From: Climacium dendroides
Lineage: Eukaryota > Streptophyta > Bryopsida > Hypnales > Climaciaceae
Direction of reading: 5' to 3'
DNA length: 64,000 nt
Assembly: GCA_950106755.1 (NCBI GenBank)
Contig: OX467091.1
Location: 15,207,538-15,271,537, forward strand
Part shown: positions 24,060 through 35,140 of the stretch, in pieces
Layout of the letters: each line of letters begins with the position of its first letter
How positions within the stretch are numbered: position 1 is the stretch's first letter
Notes under the pieces: model-generated
The model's database searches: none
What the model was told of the DNA's origin: nothing
Seen by the model: the letters and a program-made list of their open reading frames with translations, nothing else
Made by a program: the position numbers and the translations under genes

Positions 24060-24960
24060 AGCGTAGAAAGTAGAAATCCTAGAAGATAAGGATGAAAATT
24101 GTAAGTGATAGGGTTATTGTAGGAAAAAAGGAGAAGAGGAGGTGCCTTAGAAGAGTATAAAAGGCACCCATCTTCCTCTCCACCCCCCATTTGTTGTATT
24201 TGAGTCCATTGGATCCAAGTTATGTTAGATTTCTTTGGCATTTTTAGCCAAGAAACTTTGAACAGTGTTTTGGTAGCCTTTTTGTGCTTCATTGTTTGAG
24301 TTTTTCAAGATTTGTGAAGGTCTTTTGGGGTCCCTTCTCACTTGTCTACCTTTGTGCACATGTTATTAGTCCCTTATCATACTAACTTGTTGTTGTTGAA
24401 GTCATTTTTTGGTCGTTGTACCAACCCTAGAACCAACCTCAACTGTACCTTGGCAATACCCCTTTGGAAGGGCTCTAGCTTGTAGCCAAGTTCCATTGTA
24501 TTAACTTATATGAGCTTGTAGAGGACTTTAAGGTTCTTTCCATTGTGTATCTATATGTGCTACGTGTTACAAGTCTTTTAAAGTTGTGGGTGCTCATTTA
24601 TACAAACCTTGTGAAGTCTCTTGTTATCATGTTCTTTTGGGATCTTGGACTCCCTATTTTGTCATTATCCTAACCTTAGAGCACCCCCCACCATACCTTG
24701 GCGATGCTGCTTTGGAGGGCCTTTAGTGTAGAGTTTTGAGTCTTGCACTGACCCATTGTTGTACTAACTTGAGCCACTCCATGTGTCCTAGCTACCATGA
24801 TTTATTAACCTCTTTGACTTTGCATATGTTTTGAGACATGTTTTTGTGGGTCTCACTGGGACAACGATGCTTTGAACCCCTCCTTTGGATATTAAAATCT
24901 TAGATTTTGTGTTAAAATCTTGTTAAACAGCGGAGCTCAAAATGTTAGTGGCCAAGAAGT
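24060..24960 (+). other. TATA-bearing, internally duplicated non-coding segment
   Basis: GTATAAAAGGC at about 24157 is a strong TATA-type motif in an otherwise gene-free stretch. Downstream, a block 'TACCTTGGCAATACCCCTTT' at about 24449 is echoed by 'TACCTTGGCGATGCTGCTTT' about 240 bp later, with matching flanks, so the segment contains a diverged tandem duplication. No long open frame exists. It could be a decayed LTR or a non-coding transcription unit. I could not locate a matching second LTR or a primer-binding site. Confidence 0.35.
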
Positions 24961-25443
24961 CTTAAATTTGGTGTCAAAACTAATCTCATGACAAAACCTT
25001 GAACCCACCACGTGGCCCTTGCTATAATAGATGACTCTAGCTTTGCCACCTTATTTGTGAGAATCTAGGTTTGTTTTTGGTTTGCTAATAGTAAATAAAA
25101 CAAAATTTATTACAATTAGTTTGACAAATAGTAATCGTAGTAAAAAATATATGTATATAAGGCAAAGACTTTACTAACCAAAAAATACAATAGAGACCCT
25201 ATTCATCATTCAAGTGAATTTTGTTTGTGCAAAGTGTGAAAAATCTACACATATTGGCATGTTTTTTCAGTTGATTTTTAATTCAACATAGAGTAATGTA
25301 CAAAATTTCATATGGTGCAAAGTTCTAGATTGTTGTCAACAAAGGCTTAAAGTTCACTTGCATTGTGAATGGAGCCTCTCCCTTAGTGTGTGGCAAATGG
25401 AGACTTTATATACATGCATAATTCCACATGAAAATCTTCATGA

Positions 25444-25486
25444 AGAGTTTAAAAAAATAAATAAATTAATTAATTAATTAAAATAA

Positions 25487-25519
<33 letters not shown>
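25444..25519. repeat. Simple repeat: AAAT/TTAA-rich then (AT)n
   Basis: AAATAAATTAATTAATTAAT is followed by an uninterrupted AT dinucleotide run ending near 25519. Confidence 0.9.
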
Positions 25520-25522
<3 letters not shown>

Positions 25523-25604
25523 GGATGATAGAATTAGAAACATCAAAAATGGATCCAAGATATAAGAGTTCAATTTATTGATGATAGACACAATCATTCA
25601 TTGA

Positions 25605-25622
25605 GGTTTAGGGTTTAGGGTC
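25605..25622 (+). repeat. Interstitial plant-telomere-like motif
   Basis: GGTTTAGGGTTTAGGGTC contains two units of TTTAGGG. Such short runs are common in plant genomes and do not by themselves indicate a chromosome end or fusion. Confidence 0.6.
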
Positions 25623-26952
25623 TAACTGAAGAAGAGATGTTGATTTTTATTTGGTATTTGGTACATTTTATTTAGTAGAATTGTTATCAATTGAACGTGA
25701 AATGTTGATTTTTGGTGCAAATATAGATTACATACTATGATACAAATACAAATTTTGAAAAATTACATGTTTAATACGTAATTTTTTTGTACAGACACAA
25801 ATGTATAAATAGGAGTCATTCTTGAAGTCATTGTTGAAGTTATGCTTGACTTTGACATATGTGAAATGATGTACATGCACAATAAAACTTAATTTACATT
25901 TATCATTCATTTCAATTAAGTTCTCATAGTAAAAATTTCCATATTTAAAAAATAAATAAAATTAAAAATATAGATTTAAAAAAAATTAAAAAATATGTTA
26001 TTTCAAATTGTGTATTTAGTTGTGTGATTATTTTCAAACTCCTATAGTGACGAGATGAAAATTACTTATAGCTTGAAACTTTTTAAATTCTTACAAAAAT
26101 AAATGACAACTATATGGGGGCATGGGGCTACAATTCTAGTTTCAATGTAAAAAGAAAGGAAAAGGTTTAAAAGAAGTGAAAGAACTCCATTTTTTTTTCC
26201 AAATAGATTAAAAAAGAAGAGAAAGAAAGAGGTTCAGAAAAAATATAAAATTCCCTTTCCTATATTCGAAACAAAATAAACAGGAAGAAAAAAACAAAAA
26301 ACTCTCTCTTGTATGTTTTTGAAGTACGAAAAAGGAAGAGAAATAAAAAGATGTACATTTTATATTTTAAAAATTGAACCTTAAGAAAATCTAAGAGCAC
26401 ATTAATTAAAAATCCTGCCTTAGAATCCGACCTCACTACTTCACATTATCTAAAGCCGGAGTGATGAATTGGCAATCCGGCCTTAAAATCCAACCTCATC
26501 TCTTTACATTATCTAAGGCTGGAGTGGCCGGAGTGGCCGAAGTGATGAATTGGGGCCCAATTGAGGACTAAATTGAAGGCAAATTAAGCTGGCCTTCCAT
26601 TTAGCCTTAGAGCATGTATAAACCGACCCTATTTAATGTGTCATAGCTTAAATGCAAACATAACATGATGTTTATGGAGGTTATAAAATGTTCTAAAAAC
26701 ACTCTTACAATTTGATAAGGAGACAATTTCACTCCTATACAGACATTCAACACCCATGCATTAAAGATCCATTGCTTGCAAGTCTACATTACTTTCACAA
26801 CATGTACTCTTCGATCATCACGTATGGATAAAATTAAATGGTTGGTAATCAATCATCAATGAATGAATTTGACAACTTTGTATGTTTAGAAATGGAAGAA
26901 TTCTTAGATTCAACATCATTTGTTTACTTTTACGAAGAGTTTGAACAATACT

Positions 26953-27422
26953 AAGGTAAAACAGCCCATTGAGGTCAAATGACCCATTGCATCACCTAGG
27001 AATGATCCATTGTGTTTTTTTTTAGTATGTGAGATGTTGGCTACAATACATGTCTTACATGATAGTAATGGAGTGAACAGTGACCTCATTAGGAACTTTT
27101 AACTTTTTAGTGTGAAATTCATTGTAAAAATTGACTTTTTAGGCCTTCCATGATAGAAAATATTGTGACTACATTAGGTAGTAAAATGAGCATTATGGAT
27201 TCAAGTTTTATTGGATATAGGATAGTCTACAGACTCTTTTGGGCCATGATGCACTAAACACTTCAAAACTTCCTAGCAAATTCATACTTTGTCAAAAAAA
27301 TATAATTTCAGTGACACTTGCTGTTTCTCACACTTGTACTAATGTGTGAAAAAAATTGAAAATTTTTAGGAACAAGATGATGTCAAACTCATCATTTTGA
27401 TCACAATGGGCTAGTTTACCTT
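26953..27422 (-). mobile_element. Family P TIR element, full-length copy (470 bp) with 3-bp duplication
   Basis: The element starts AAGGTAAAACAGCCCATTG and ends CAATGGGCTAGTTTACCTT. Both flanks carry the trinucleotide ACT (26950-26952 and 27423-27425), which fits a 3-bp target-site duplication. The interior is the inverse of 23096-23569 and also matches 5350-5713. There is no coding capacity. Confidence 0.8.
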
Positions 27423-29944
27423 ACTCCCCACGCACTTTTCTAATTTCTTGTTGCACAATCTCTATGCATTTCATATAACACATTTCCACATTACATGTGT
27501 TTTCAGCCCTCTGGAGGGCTGTGAGTTCTCAACAGTTCCCACACTGTGAGAACTGCCCTGCAGAGGGCCACAAGAGCTTGTTGATGTGGTCGAGAGACTG
27601 CCACGTCGGAAAAAAAATAAAAAATAAAAAAAGAATTTTTTTTCAAATTTTTTCTTCATTTCAAGATTGTAAATTTTTTTTTCAAATTTTTTTTATTGGG
27701 AACAGCCGTTCTCTAAAATCTGAGGGGAAACCAATGACAAGAATAGGCCTGAAATGGCCCTCCTGGACCCCCAAAATTCATTTAATGCTTTTCAATTCAA
27801 TCTTTTTCAGTCCAACCATCTACAAGCAATGATTCACGAACAATGGAGCATATTGCCAAATTGAATCTTGCGTTAAGGATTGATTCGTGGCTTTGAAATT
27901 GTTGTATGAGAGAGAAGCAACTCATTTGAAAGCTAGCATGGTATGAACTAAGTGTAGCTACTATCTACCCGCCTCAATGGTAAATGTCGCATATCTTCAA
28001 GAAATAGAATCTTTATAACTCAAGTAGGTTCTATTGACCACTGTACATTGATTTGAAATGTGCATTCAAATATGGTTTTAATACAAAAGGTAGACTTGAG
28101 TGTGAGCGTTTATGTATTCATTCTTAGTAAATAATTGAGCACAACCAGGTTCTTTATTTATGTTTGGTTTTTAAACTATTGGGTGCTTAGGCGTTGTCCA
28201 TTGTGCCTTCCAAGCAATGAATCTTTTTTAAGTTCCTAAAGTTCAAAAAAATCACTAAAAACTATCCTAGTTGCAAAAATTAATTCTAAACAACACGGAG
28301 TCTTTGAGTCGCTGTGGTTCTCTAATAGAAGGATCTATAGTCTATATTGAACTCATCTAAGTTGTAGTTCAACTCACGACATTTTCAAAAACATGAGTCT
28401 TGTAAGATTTGGAGGTTCCTACAAGAAGTTATGACTGGGCTATCTAAACTTCATCGACTTTTTTTGGGAACTTTCCCTATTCCAATTGCTTGCTAATTTT
28501 GAATCCTGGCTCTATACTACTAGCTTCTATTCAAATTCTAAGTTTAAACCTCAATGAATGATTTTAAAATAACTTTATTCATTTTTTGTCCCAAACTTTA
28601 TCCTTCTATATCTATTGAAGTTTTAAGTTTTAAGTAGTTTCTAGAGTTTGAAGTAGTTCTGAACTCCTTTAAGTTTCTTTTACCTAATACTAATGCTAAG
28701 TTTCTACTTGATTGTCTTCCAAAGATTCTAATCTACTTCCTACTTTACTTTTAAGGCTCGGAACTTCTCCTATCAATTTTCTAATTTTAGACTTTTGAAT
28801 TTGTTTTTTTGTAAAATCTAAGATTAACTATCCAAATTGTTGAAGAACTTTAATTTTAGACTTCATCCGTGATTTTCTACCAATCTACAATTTAAATTCA
28901 CTTCTAGTTTCACTTTTGACTTCTAAATGCTTAACCTTATCTAAGTTTCCATTCTTGTTCCTTTTGGATGAAATATATTAATTTTCATCCATTATAACTC
29001 CTAAACTTCATCCACTAGTATCTTTCTCAATTTAGCTCTGATTTTTAAGTGTCATATGTTTTTGGAAACCTCTAAACAAGATCTACAAGATCTTCTATCT
29101 AAACTATGAAAACATATAGTCTTGACAATTTAGCAACATCTAGCACTTGAAAACATCTAGCACTTGCAATTTGATTAAGTATAAAAATGACTAATTCAAG
29201 AATTTGAATAGAAATTAGAGAAATTAGTAACTCACCTTGAAATTGGCCTCATCTATGAGGTGGTTGAACATTCCCTCAAACTCTCCATCATTTGCCATGG
29301 TTGAATTCTTCTTATAATTTTGCTCACCGCTTGAAAATATAGGTTTAATACAAGTTTCAAACTCTCAAATTCTTATAAATTCCAATTTCTTTTCCTTCTT
29401 TACTCTTCTTTTACTTCCATATTATCCTACCTCAATTATTTGGTTTTCAAGAGTTGACTTTAGACAAATAAATAATTGCTTCAAATTCCCAAACAATAAT
29501 TGACTTTGGAAATCCTTCAAGTCAATTATTATTCTATCCAACTTCTAATGGTCTAAATCACTTCTTCAAGATTTTTGCCTTATCCTATCAACTCCTAAAT
29601 GTCTTTTCAACTTTTCAACTATCCCTTCATTCTATCAATTGCAATTTGAGTGTGAGAAGTTTTATCTATTAGCTTGTCTAAGTGTCTCTTCTTGTTTTTG
29701 AACCTCTATTTTTCTTTTAAGGTTGGTTTGTGACAATGAAAGGATCGGCTACTTGAGGTCTATATTTTAATTTTCTCTCCCTTCACCCTTTTCTATACTA
29801 CTCCTACTTCCATTTTTTGGGTTTGATCCGTATTTAAAGCTTGATTGTACAAATCTTAGAATTTGAATTTGTACCAAAAGCTAGTGGGAACATACTTGGA
29901 GACATATCAGATGTAGATGGACGTGTTCTGAATCAACAAACATT
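27423..29944. other. Spacer, no gene seen
   Basis: Contains a small CpG-bearing patch at 27490-27610 with an imperfect palindrome (CCCTCTGGAGGGC, then GCCCTGCAGAGGGC nearby), then pyrimidine-rich anonymous sequence from 28.1 to 29.8 kb. No open frame with exon-like borders was recognised. Confidence 0.45.
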
Positions 29945-30178
29945 GGGAAAAAGCCCCCAATTGCTTTAGTACTGATGCAGTATTGTTTCAATGGGTTAAC
30001 AGTAAGTACTGAAAGCATATTGTTGCAGTACTACAAAAAGTATTGCAACAATATATTTTCAATGGATGCACTGCAGATTTATTGAAACAATATTGTTTGC
30101 AGTATTGCAACAATATACTTTCAGTACTATATTGTTAACCCACCGAAACAATACTGCAACAATGGGGGGCTTTTTCCC
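29945..30178. mobile_element. Palindromic MITE, 234 bp
   Basis: The ends are GGGAAAAAGCCCCC and GGGGGGCTTTTTCCC. Inverted similarity continues almost to the centre: GCAGTATTGTTTCAATGGGT on the left answers ACCCACCGAAACAATACTGC on the right, followed by TTAAC and AGTACTGAAAG blocks. The whole element could fold into one hairpin. The flanking duplication is ambiguous; ATT is possible if one terminal base is offset. Confidence 0.8.
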
Positions 30179-31112
30179 GATTGAAGGCTTGAACTAAATT
30201 CAATTGCTAACGAAGTATGTGACTGAGCTCAGGCCCTTGTTTGGTTGAACTAAATTGACTTTGGCTTGCTGGTTGAGTTCAAGCCCTTGTTTATTGAACT
30301 GAGTTCACTTCTAGCTTGCTTTGGTTCTTGTTCAAACTTCTCCAATTTTTGGACCTTGGTCCAAAAATCTCAAATTGGCTGTTGCTCGCATATCTTCAGG
30401 TTTCCATATAGGGATTCTTTAAAAGAAAAGAAACACAAAATAATTTATGTTCAAACTGAAACCTCTTTCTACGAATCATCTATAGGGTTTTAACATGGTT
30501 TTCATGGACCAAATTAGCCACTTTGTGTCATATGCATAGCAGGCTTAGACAACTTGGACAAAATTCTATTCAACACGCATTCTATATACAAATTATGAGT
30601 TTCTATCTTATTTACATGTGGGACTTGGTTGTAACTAAAGGAAAATATTCTATTTAGGACCAAATGTTATATTGACATGTGACCTACCTATTTTGATTTT
30701 ACACTATTTTTAGGGCTTTTTGTATGTAAATCTACACTCAAAACTTGTAAAAATGAAAAAAAAATTCTGAGTCCCAAGTGATAAACTGAGGGCTCACATA
30801 TGGTAGCCATTTGTGAAAAATCCAAGTCTTGCTATGACCTATTCAGGGCACACGGTCAATTTTTTTCCACTACACCCTATAACAAAGAAGATCATACTGG
30901 GAATCAAGACAAATATCTTGGAATGATTGCTTTTTATTGATCTAAAACTTACCATTATTTTATATGACCCACCATTATATATTAATTTTATGTATGACCT
31001 CTACAGTGGAAAAGACTTGGAATTGGAACTGCCCCTGGGACTGAAAATACATTGATGAAGACAAGATAAAATCTTGGTCTAGCATCATATTTTTTTCATT
31101 TTCTATTTATCT

Positions 31113-31114
<2 letters not shown>

Positions 31115-31144
<30 letters not shown>
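31115..31144 (-). repeat. 30-nt poly(T) run (poly(A) on the minus strand)
   Basis: A pure T run of about 30 nt. It lies downstream, on the minus strand, of the decayed coding fragment at 31756-32235, so it could be the poly(A) tail of a retroposed sequence, but simple-repeat expansion is equally possible. Confidence 0.6.
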
Positions 31145-31755
31145 CTATTTGCCTCAATCATAGTTGATTTGGATCTATAGAGAATAAATCAGAAAAAACC
31201 ATCCTTCTGCCGTCAATGGAGTGAACTTGGAACTAAAAAAGAAGATAGAAAATATAGGAGAGAAAAATCCTTGTTCTTCTTTGATGGAACAAATTTGGAC
31301 CTATATTTAAAAAATATTTATAACTCGCCTTCCTCCCTCACTAAAGAAACTTTGAAAGGAGATTTTAAAAATAAAATAAAATAAAATCTAAAAAATAAAA
31401 AAAGAAGGCAGTTGGTCTAGGACCTTAATGCTCTAGAGCTTCCCTTCAAAAGTGTCTTTAGCCACGGTCATTGGTAGCTTTCTTGTCTTTTTTACTAGCT
31501 CAGGGGTAGTGCCAACTGACCTTAGGTTCGGACTGTCATTGCCAGGGAAATCATTCGATAACTCATAATCATTGCCATTGAGTCCCAACGGCTAGAGACA
31601 CGATGCATGAGTTAAAAGGTATAAATATCCCTACAAAGCCCCTTTTTCTTTAAAGCTAATTACAAGGTTAAGCCCGTAGAGGGTGAAACCATCTACATTC
31701 TGAAGATTATATGTAACTATTCCACCACTTCAAGTATAAAAAAGACTTGCCGGTC

Positions 31756-32235
31756 TCAATCAAGAAATCGCAGTGGAGGGCCACGCAATGTAAATGCATG
31801 ATTGCCATCTATAGACCTCTGTATGATGTTGTAGTTGTTACTGGTGTTTGCAAATTGTCCCTCCAACATAACGTTGTGGCCACGTTGCAAGATATCAAAA
31901 TCCTCTAAGAGAATTATCAAAGATCTTAGGCCTAGTGGCCAAATTTTTTCAAATTCCCAAGTAGTGATCTCCAATGGGATGTTGCGGCTCAGTTGATCAA
32001 CTTCATCACCCCGCTACATAGGAGGACTAGGTGGTCGTGGTGGAATCTTTGATCATTCTAGTTCTTCAGATGACTAGGTTACAATAATGGGTTGCATACA
32101 ATATTCCTCCGTGGGTTCTGCTATGGACTCCAGTATTTGCTCTTAAGTGGGTTGTGTTACTTGCTCTGTTGGCGAAGATGATATGGATGGAAATACCCTT
32201 AGGGCATCATGTCTCTAACTCGGCATGATGAACTA
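31756..32235 (-). pseudogene. Decayed coding fragment of unknown family
   Basis: One minus-strand frame reads protein-like sequence across about 160 codons but is broken by at least four in-frame stops before an open final part of 72 codons (31974-31756). Recognisable stretches include VFPSISSSPTEQV, KIPPRPPSPP, ITTWEFEKIWPLGLRSL and LEDFDILQRGHNVMLEGQ. The stop codons could derive from C-to-T changes. I do not recognise the family; a retroelement gag-like or host protein is possible. The 30-nt poly(T) run about 0.6 kb away would fit a retroposed copy. Confidence 0.4.
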
Positions 32236-33254
32236 CTCTATACTACTCCCCTATTGTGAGTATTGTCTACCCCAAATGGAGTTGGCTTGAACCTATAAAT
32301 AAAAAAAATTTCAAAATCACCTTCCTCCTTCAACGGAGTGAGTTTTAGGTTTAGGGTTTTGTGCAAGGGGTCAAGATGAAGGGAGCATGTAGATGGGCAA
32401 CTACTTGTCCACATAAATTCCACCACATATTGATTTGCGAGGTGTACATAGAGTGATGATGGCGGTTTTAGGTTAGTGATGTATTTGGGGGTGTTATAAT
32501 AGTACCTACTTTAAGTTTTGGTGAGTATAATTGGTAAAATTTACTTGCCATGCATATCAATTGATGTTAGCTGAGCACTTACCATTCATTTGTAGTAGTA
32601 AGAACCATTTTAAACATAAACTTTGGTTTTTTTCTTGGTCAATAAATTGCCCACTTAAGAGCTAAAACTGGATTTGGGGGAGGTGAAGCTTTCAAAAAAA
32701 AAATTTAGTAAATTTTCCTTAAAAGAAAAGTAGAATTGGAATCTAATTCAAGTTGTTTCATATTTTTTGGAGCTTTATGGAATTAGTTAAGATATTTAGA
32801 AGTTGAAATGGCATAGGGCTCTAAAATCACCCACCTCCTCAAATGCATATTTCTTGTATATTGCTAAAGGCTATGAAAAAGCAACATGTACAAATAATGT
32901 ACATTTGAAGAAGTGGACAATTTTAGAGCCTATGCACTTTTAGAACCTCCTACTTTAATTTGGTGTACTAAGTTAATGCCAATTTACTCCACATGTGAAG
33001 TGTAATGACTCTCACCACACACCTTGCACTACACTAGTGAAAGAATGTGTAGAAGAAATTTCAAAAACTTTGACCACATTGATTGCATGATATTTGCATT
33101 TATAGTGAAGAAAACAAGGTTTTTTTTTGCACTTCACTTAACTAGATTTTTGCCTTTGAATCTTTTTAGTTTAAAATATTTTGTACTATTGATTTTGAAT
33201 TTTTAATGTTTTATATTGAAGAAATGAGTTGAGAGTGTAGGAAAAAAAATTCAA

Positions 33255-33500
33255 AAATAAAACATCTAATTTTCAGTTTTCACTCACTAAAAAAATATTA
33301 AATGAAAGTAGGTTCAAGATTGAAGAGAAAACTAAAACTATTAATAGCTCTAAAATGGAATTGAAATATACTAATTTCAACAGTGGGACTATTCTAGCAT
33401 GAGACTTTAATGTTGTGGTACTTTCATTTTTGTGAAATTTTTAAAATTGAATTTAAAAATGAATCCTATAAATGATTTTTTCTTGAAAATGCTCGTACAT
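33255..33500 (+). repeat. Dispersed repeat family C, copy 2
   Basis: Shares GTAGGTTCAAGATTGAAG, AATAGCTCTAAAATGGAATT and GAATCCTATAAATGATTTTT in order with 3590-3770, and with the reverse complement of 59160-59340. Confidence 0.6.
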
Positions 33501-34569
33501 GTGAGGTTGTTCTAATAGTCTAATAGTTATATTAGGATGACTTAACTATCATGAAATATAAGATATAAGAAAGCTTTACAAGAAAGATGTGATTTTATGA
33601 TTGAGTTTTATAATTACAATAATTCACATATTTTTTGTCTAGGGGTTTACAAAGTAATGAATTTGTCAATTTTTATTCTTATGGCAAGTTCATGCATGAC
33701 AAGTTTTAGCACCTTGATTTAGACCATATAAGACACTTCGATTCATTTGATTAAACTTAGTCATATAGAAATGACTATTATAGTAATCTCCACTCATTGA
33801 AGATCATATTTAATTTTCCATCTATTGTTTTTACTTTTTACTTTCAAAAGCTTAAAAATTATATTGTAAAAAAAAGAAGAATTAGATTTTTCCACCAAAA
33901 ATCCTAAAAAATATAAAAGAATGTGTATACATAAGAATTGTCAAAATATTATTAATAATCTATGTAAAGGCTGAACTTAGCTTGATGGTGATACTTTGAC
34001 TTTAAGGTCATTATGTAGTTTTTTTTGTGTAGAAAAGAAAACAATTACTTGAAAAGTTTTTGCATCATTCTTCATGGCTACTTTTACTTCTTGAAGAAAT
34101 TTCAAAATTCTTGGATTGATTTTTTTACCAATTTTATATCACTTATAAATAAAAAGTGATAATCTATCTACATTGAGATCTATATCTCATTGATACCATT
34201 GAGATCCATATCTTCAAGGAAAACTTTTTTCATTCCATTCTAATGAGTGAGGTAAAAGATATGAAGAGTTATGTTTTGTAGGAAGTCATAAAATATCCCC
34301 CCAAATAAGTATGAGGTTTGTCTCTTTACTCAATTTTCACAATTTTGAAAAGTAAAAAGGTGCATAGAGTTTAGATAGTTTTTTATAACATTTCTCCCTT
34401 TGGAATTTTCTTGTTTCAATTCCATGTTAGATTTCTTAGCACTTTGGTTTTTTCTATTGTTTACCACATTCTTCCACATTACAAATATTTAAAGGACAAA
34501 AATGAAGTGTTTTTCCTTAATTTTTTGTAGCTTTCCAACTCAATTTTCTAAAACAACATGATATCACTC

Positions 34570-34770
34570 TACATACATCTCCAAAATCAGCATCTCCAAA
34601 ATCAATATCAATATGAGGAAGAAACAATAGTAGAACATCTACCAAAAAAACTTTGACCCTTCATAACTTTTGCAAATGGTATCAAAATGTCACATTCTTT
34701 GGTGCATTGGAACCTCCTTTCACTTCCCAACAAGAAAATCAATGAAAGTTTGAGCAGTGTAAGAATAGGG
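34570..34770 (+). repeat. Dispersed repeat family A, copy 4
   Basis: Contains ACATCTCCAAAATC twice, then CTTTGACCCTTCATAACTTT, GGTGCATTGGAACC and CAACAAGAAAATCAATGAAA. Confidence 0.7.
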
Positions 34771-35140
34771 GTACCCACCTTAAACCACCCATTTCATTCT
34801 CACTTTCTATTCAAAGTATGCTACCATTTTTGTTATGTAAATCAAGAACAAACAACAATTCTCACGCACAAACTTTGCCAGAAAAAAACTTTACGATATT
34901 ATTTTACAATGAGAATGGATACCAGGTTATTCAGAACACCTGCTAGTGCCTGACTAGTACCTGGGCTGAATCAGATTACTTTGGTTCAAAGCACCCACAC
35001 TAGCGTGGTTGTGAACATTCACCTACTTAATGTTTTTTCAACAAATTCTCATAATACGAGATTGATAGAATCTTTAACAATAGGACCAGAGATTCACAAG
35101 AACTTTTCTACTAAAAAATGATGACAAAGAATCTGAGAAT

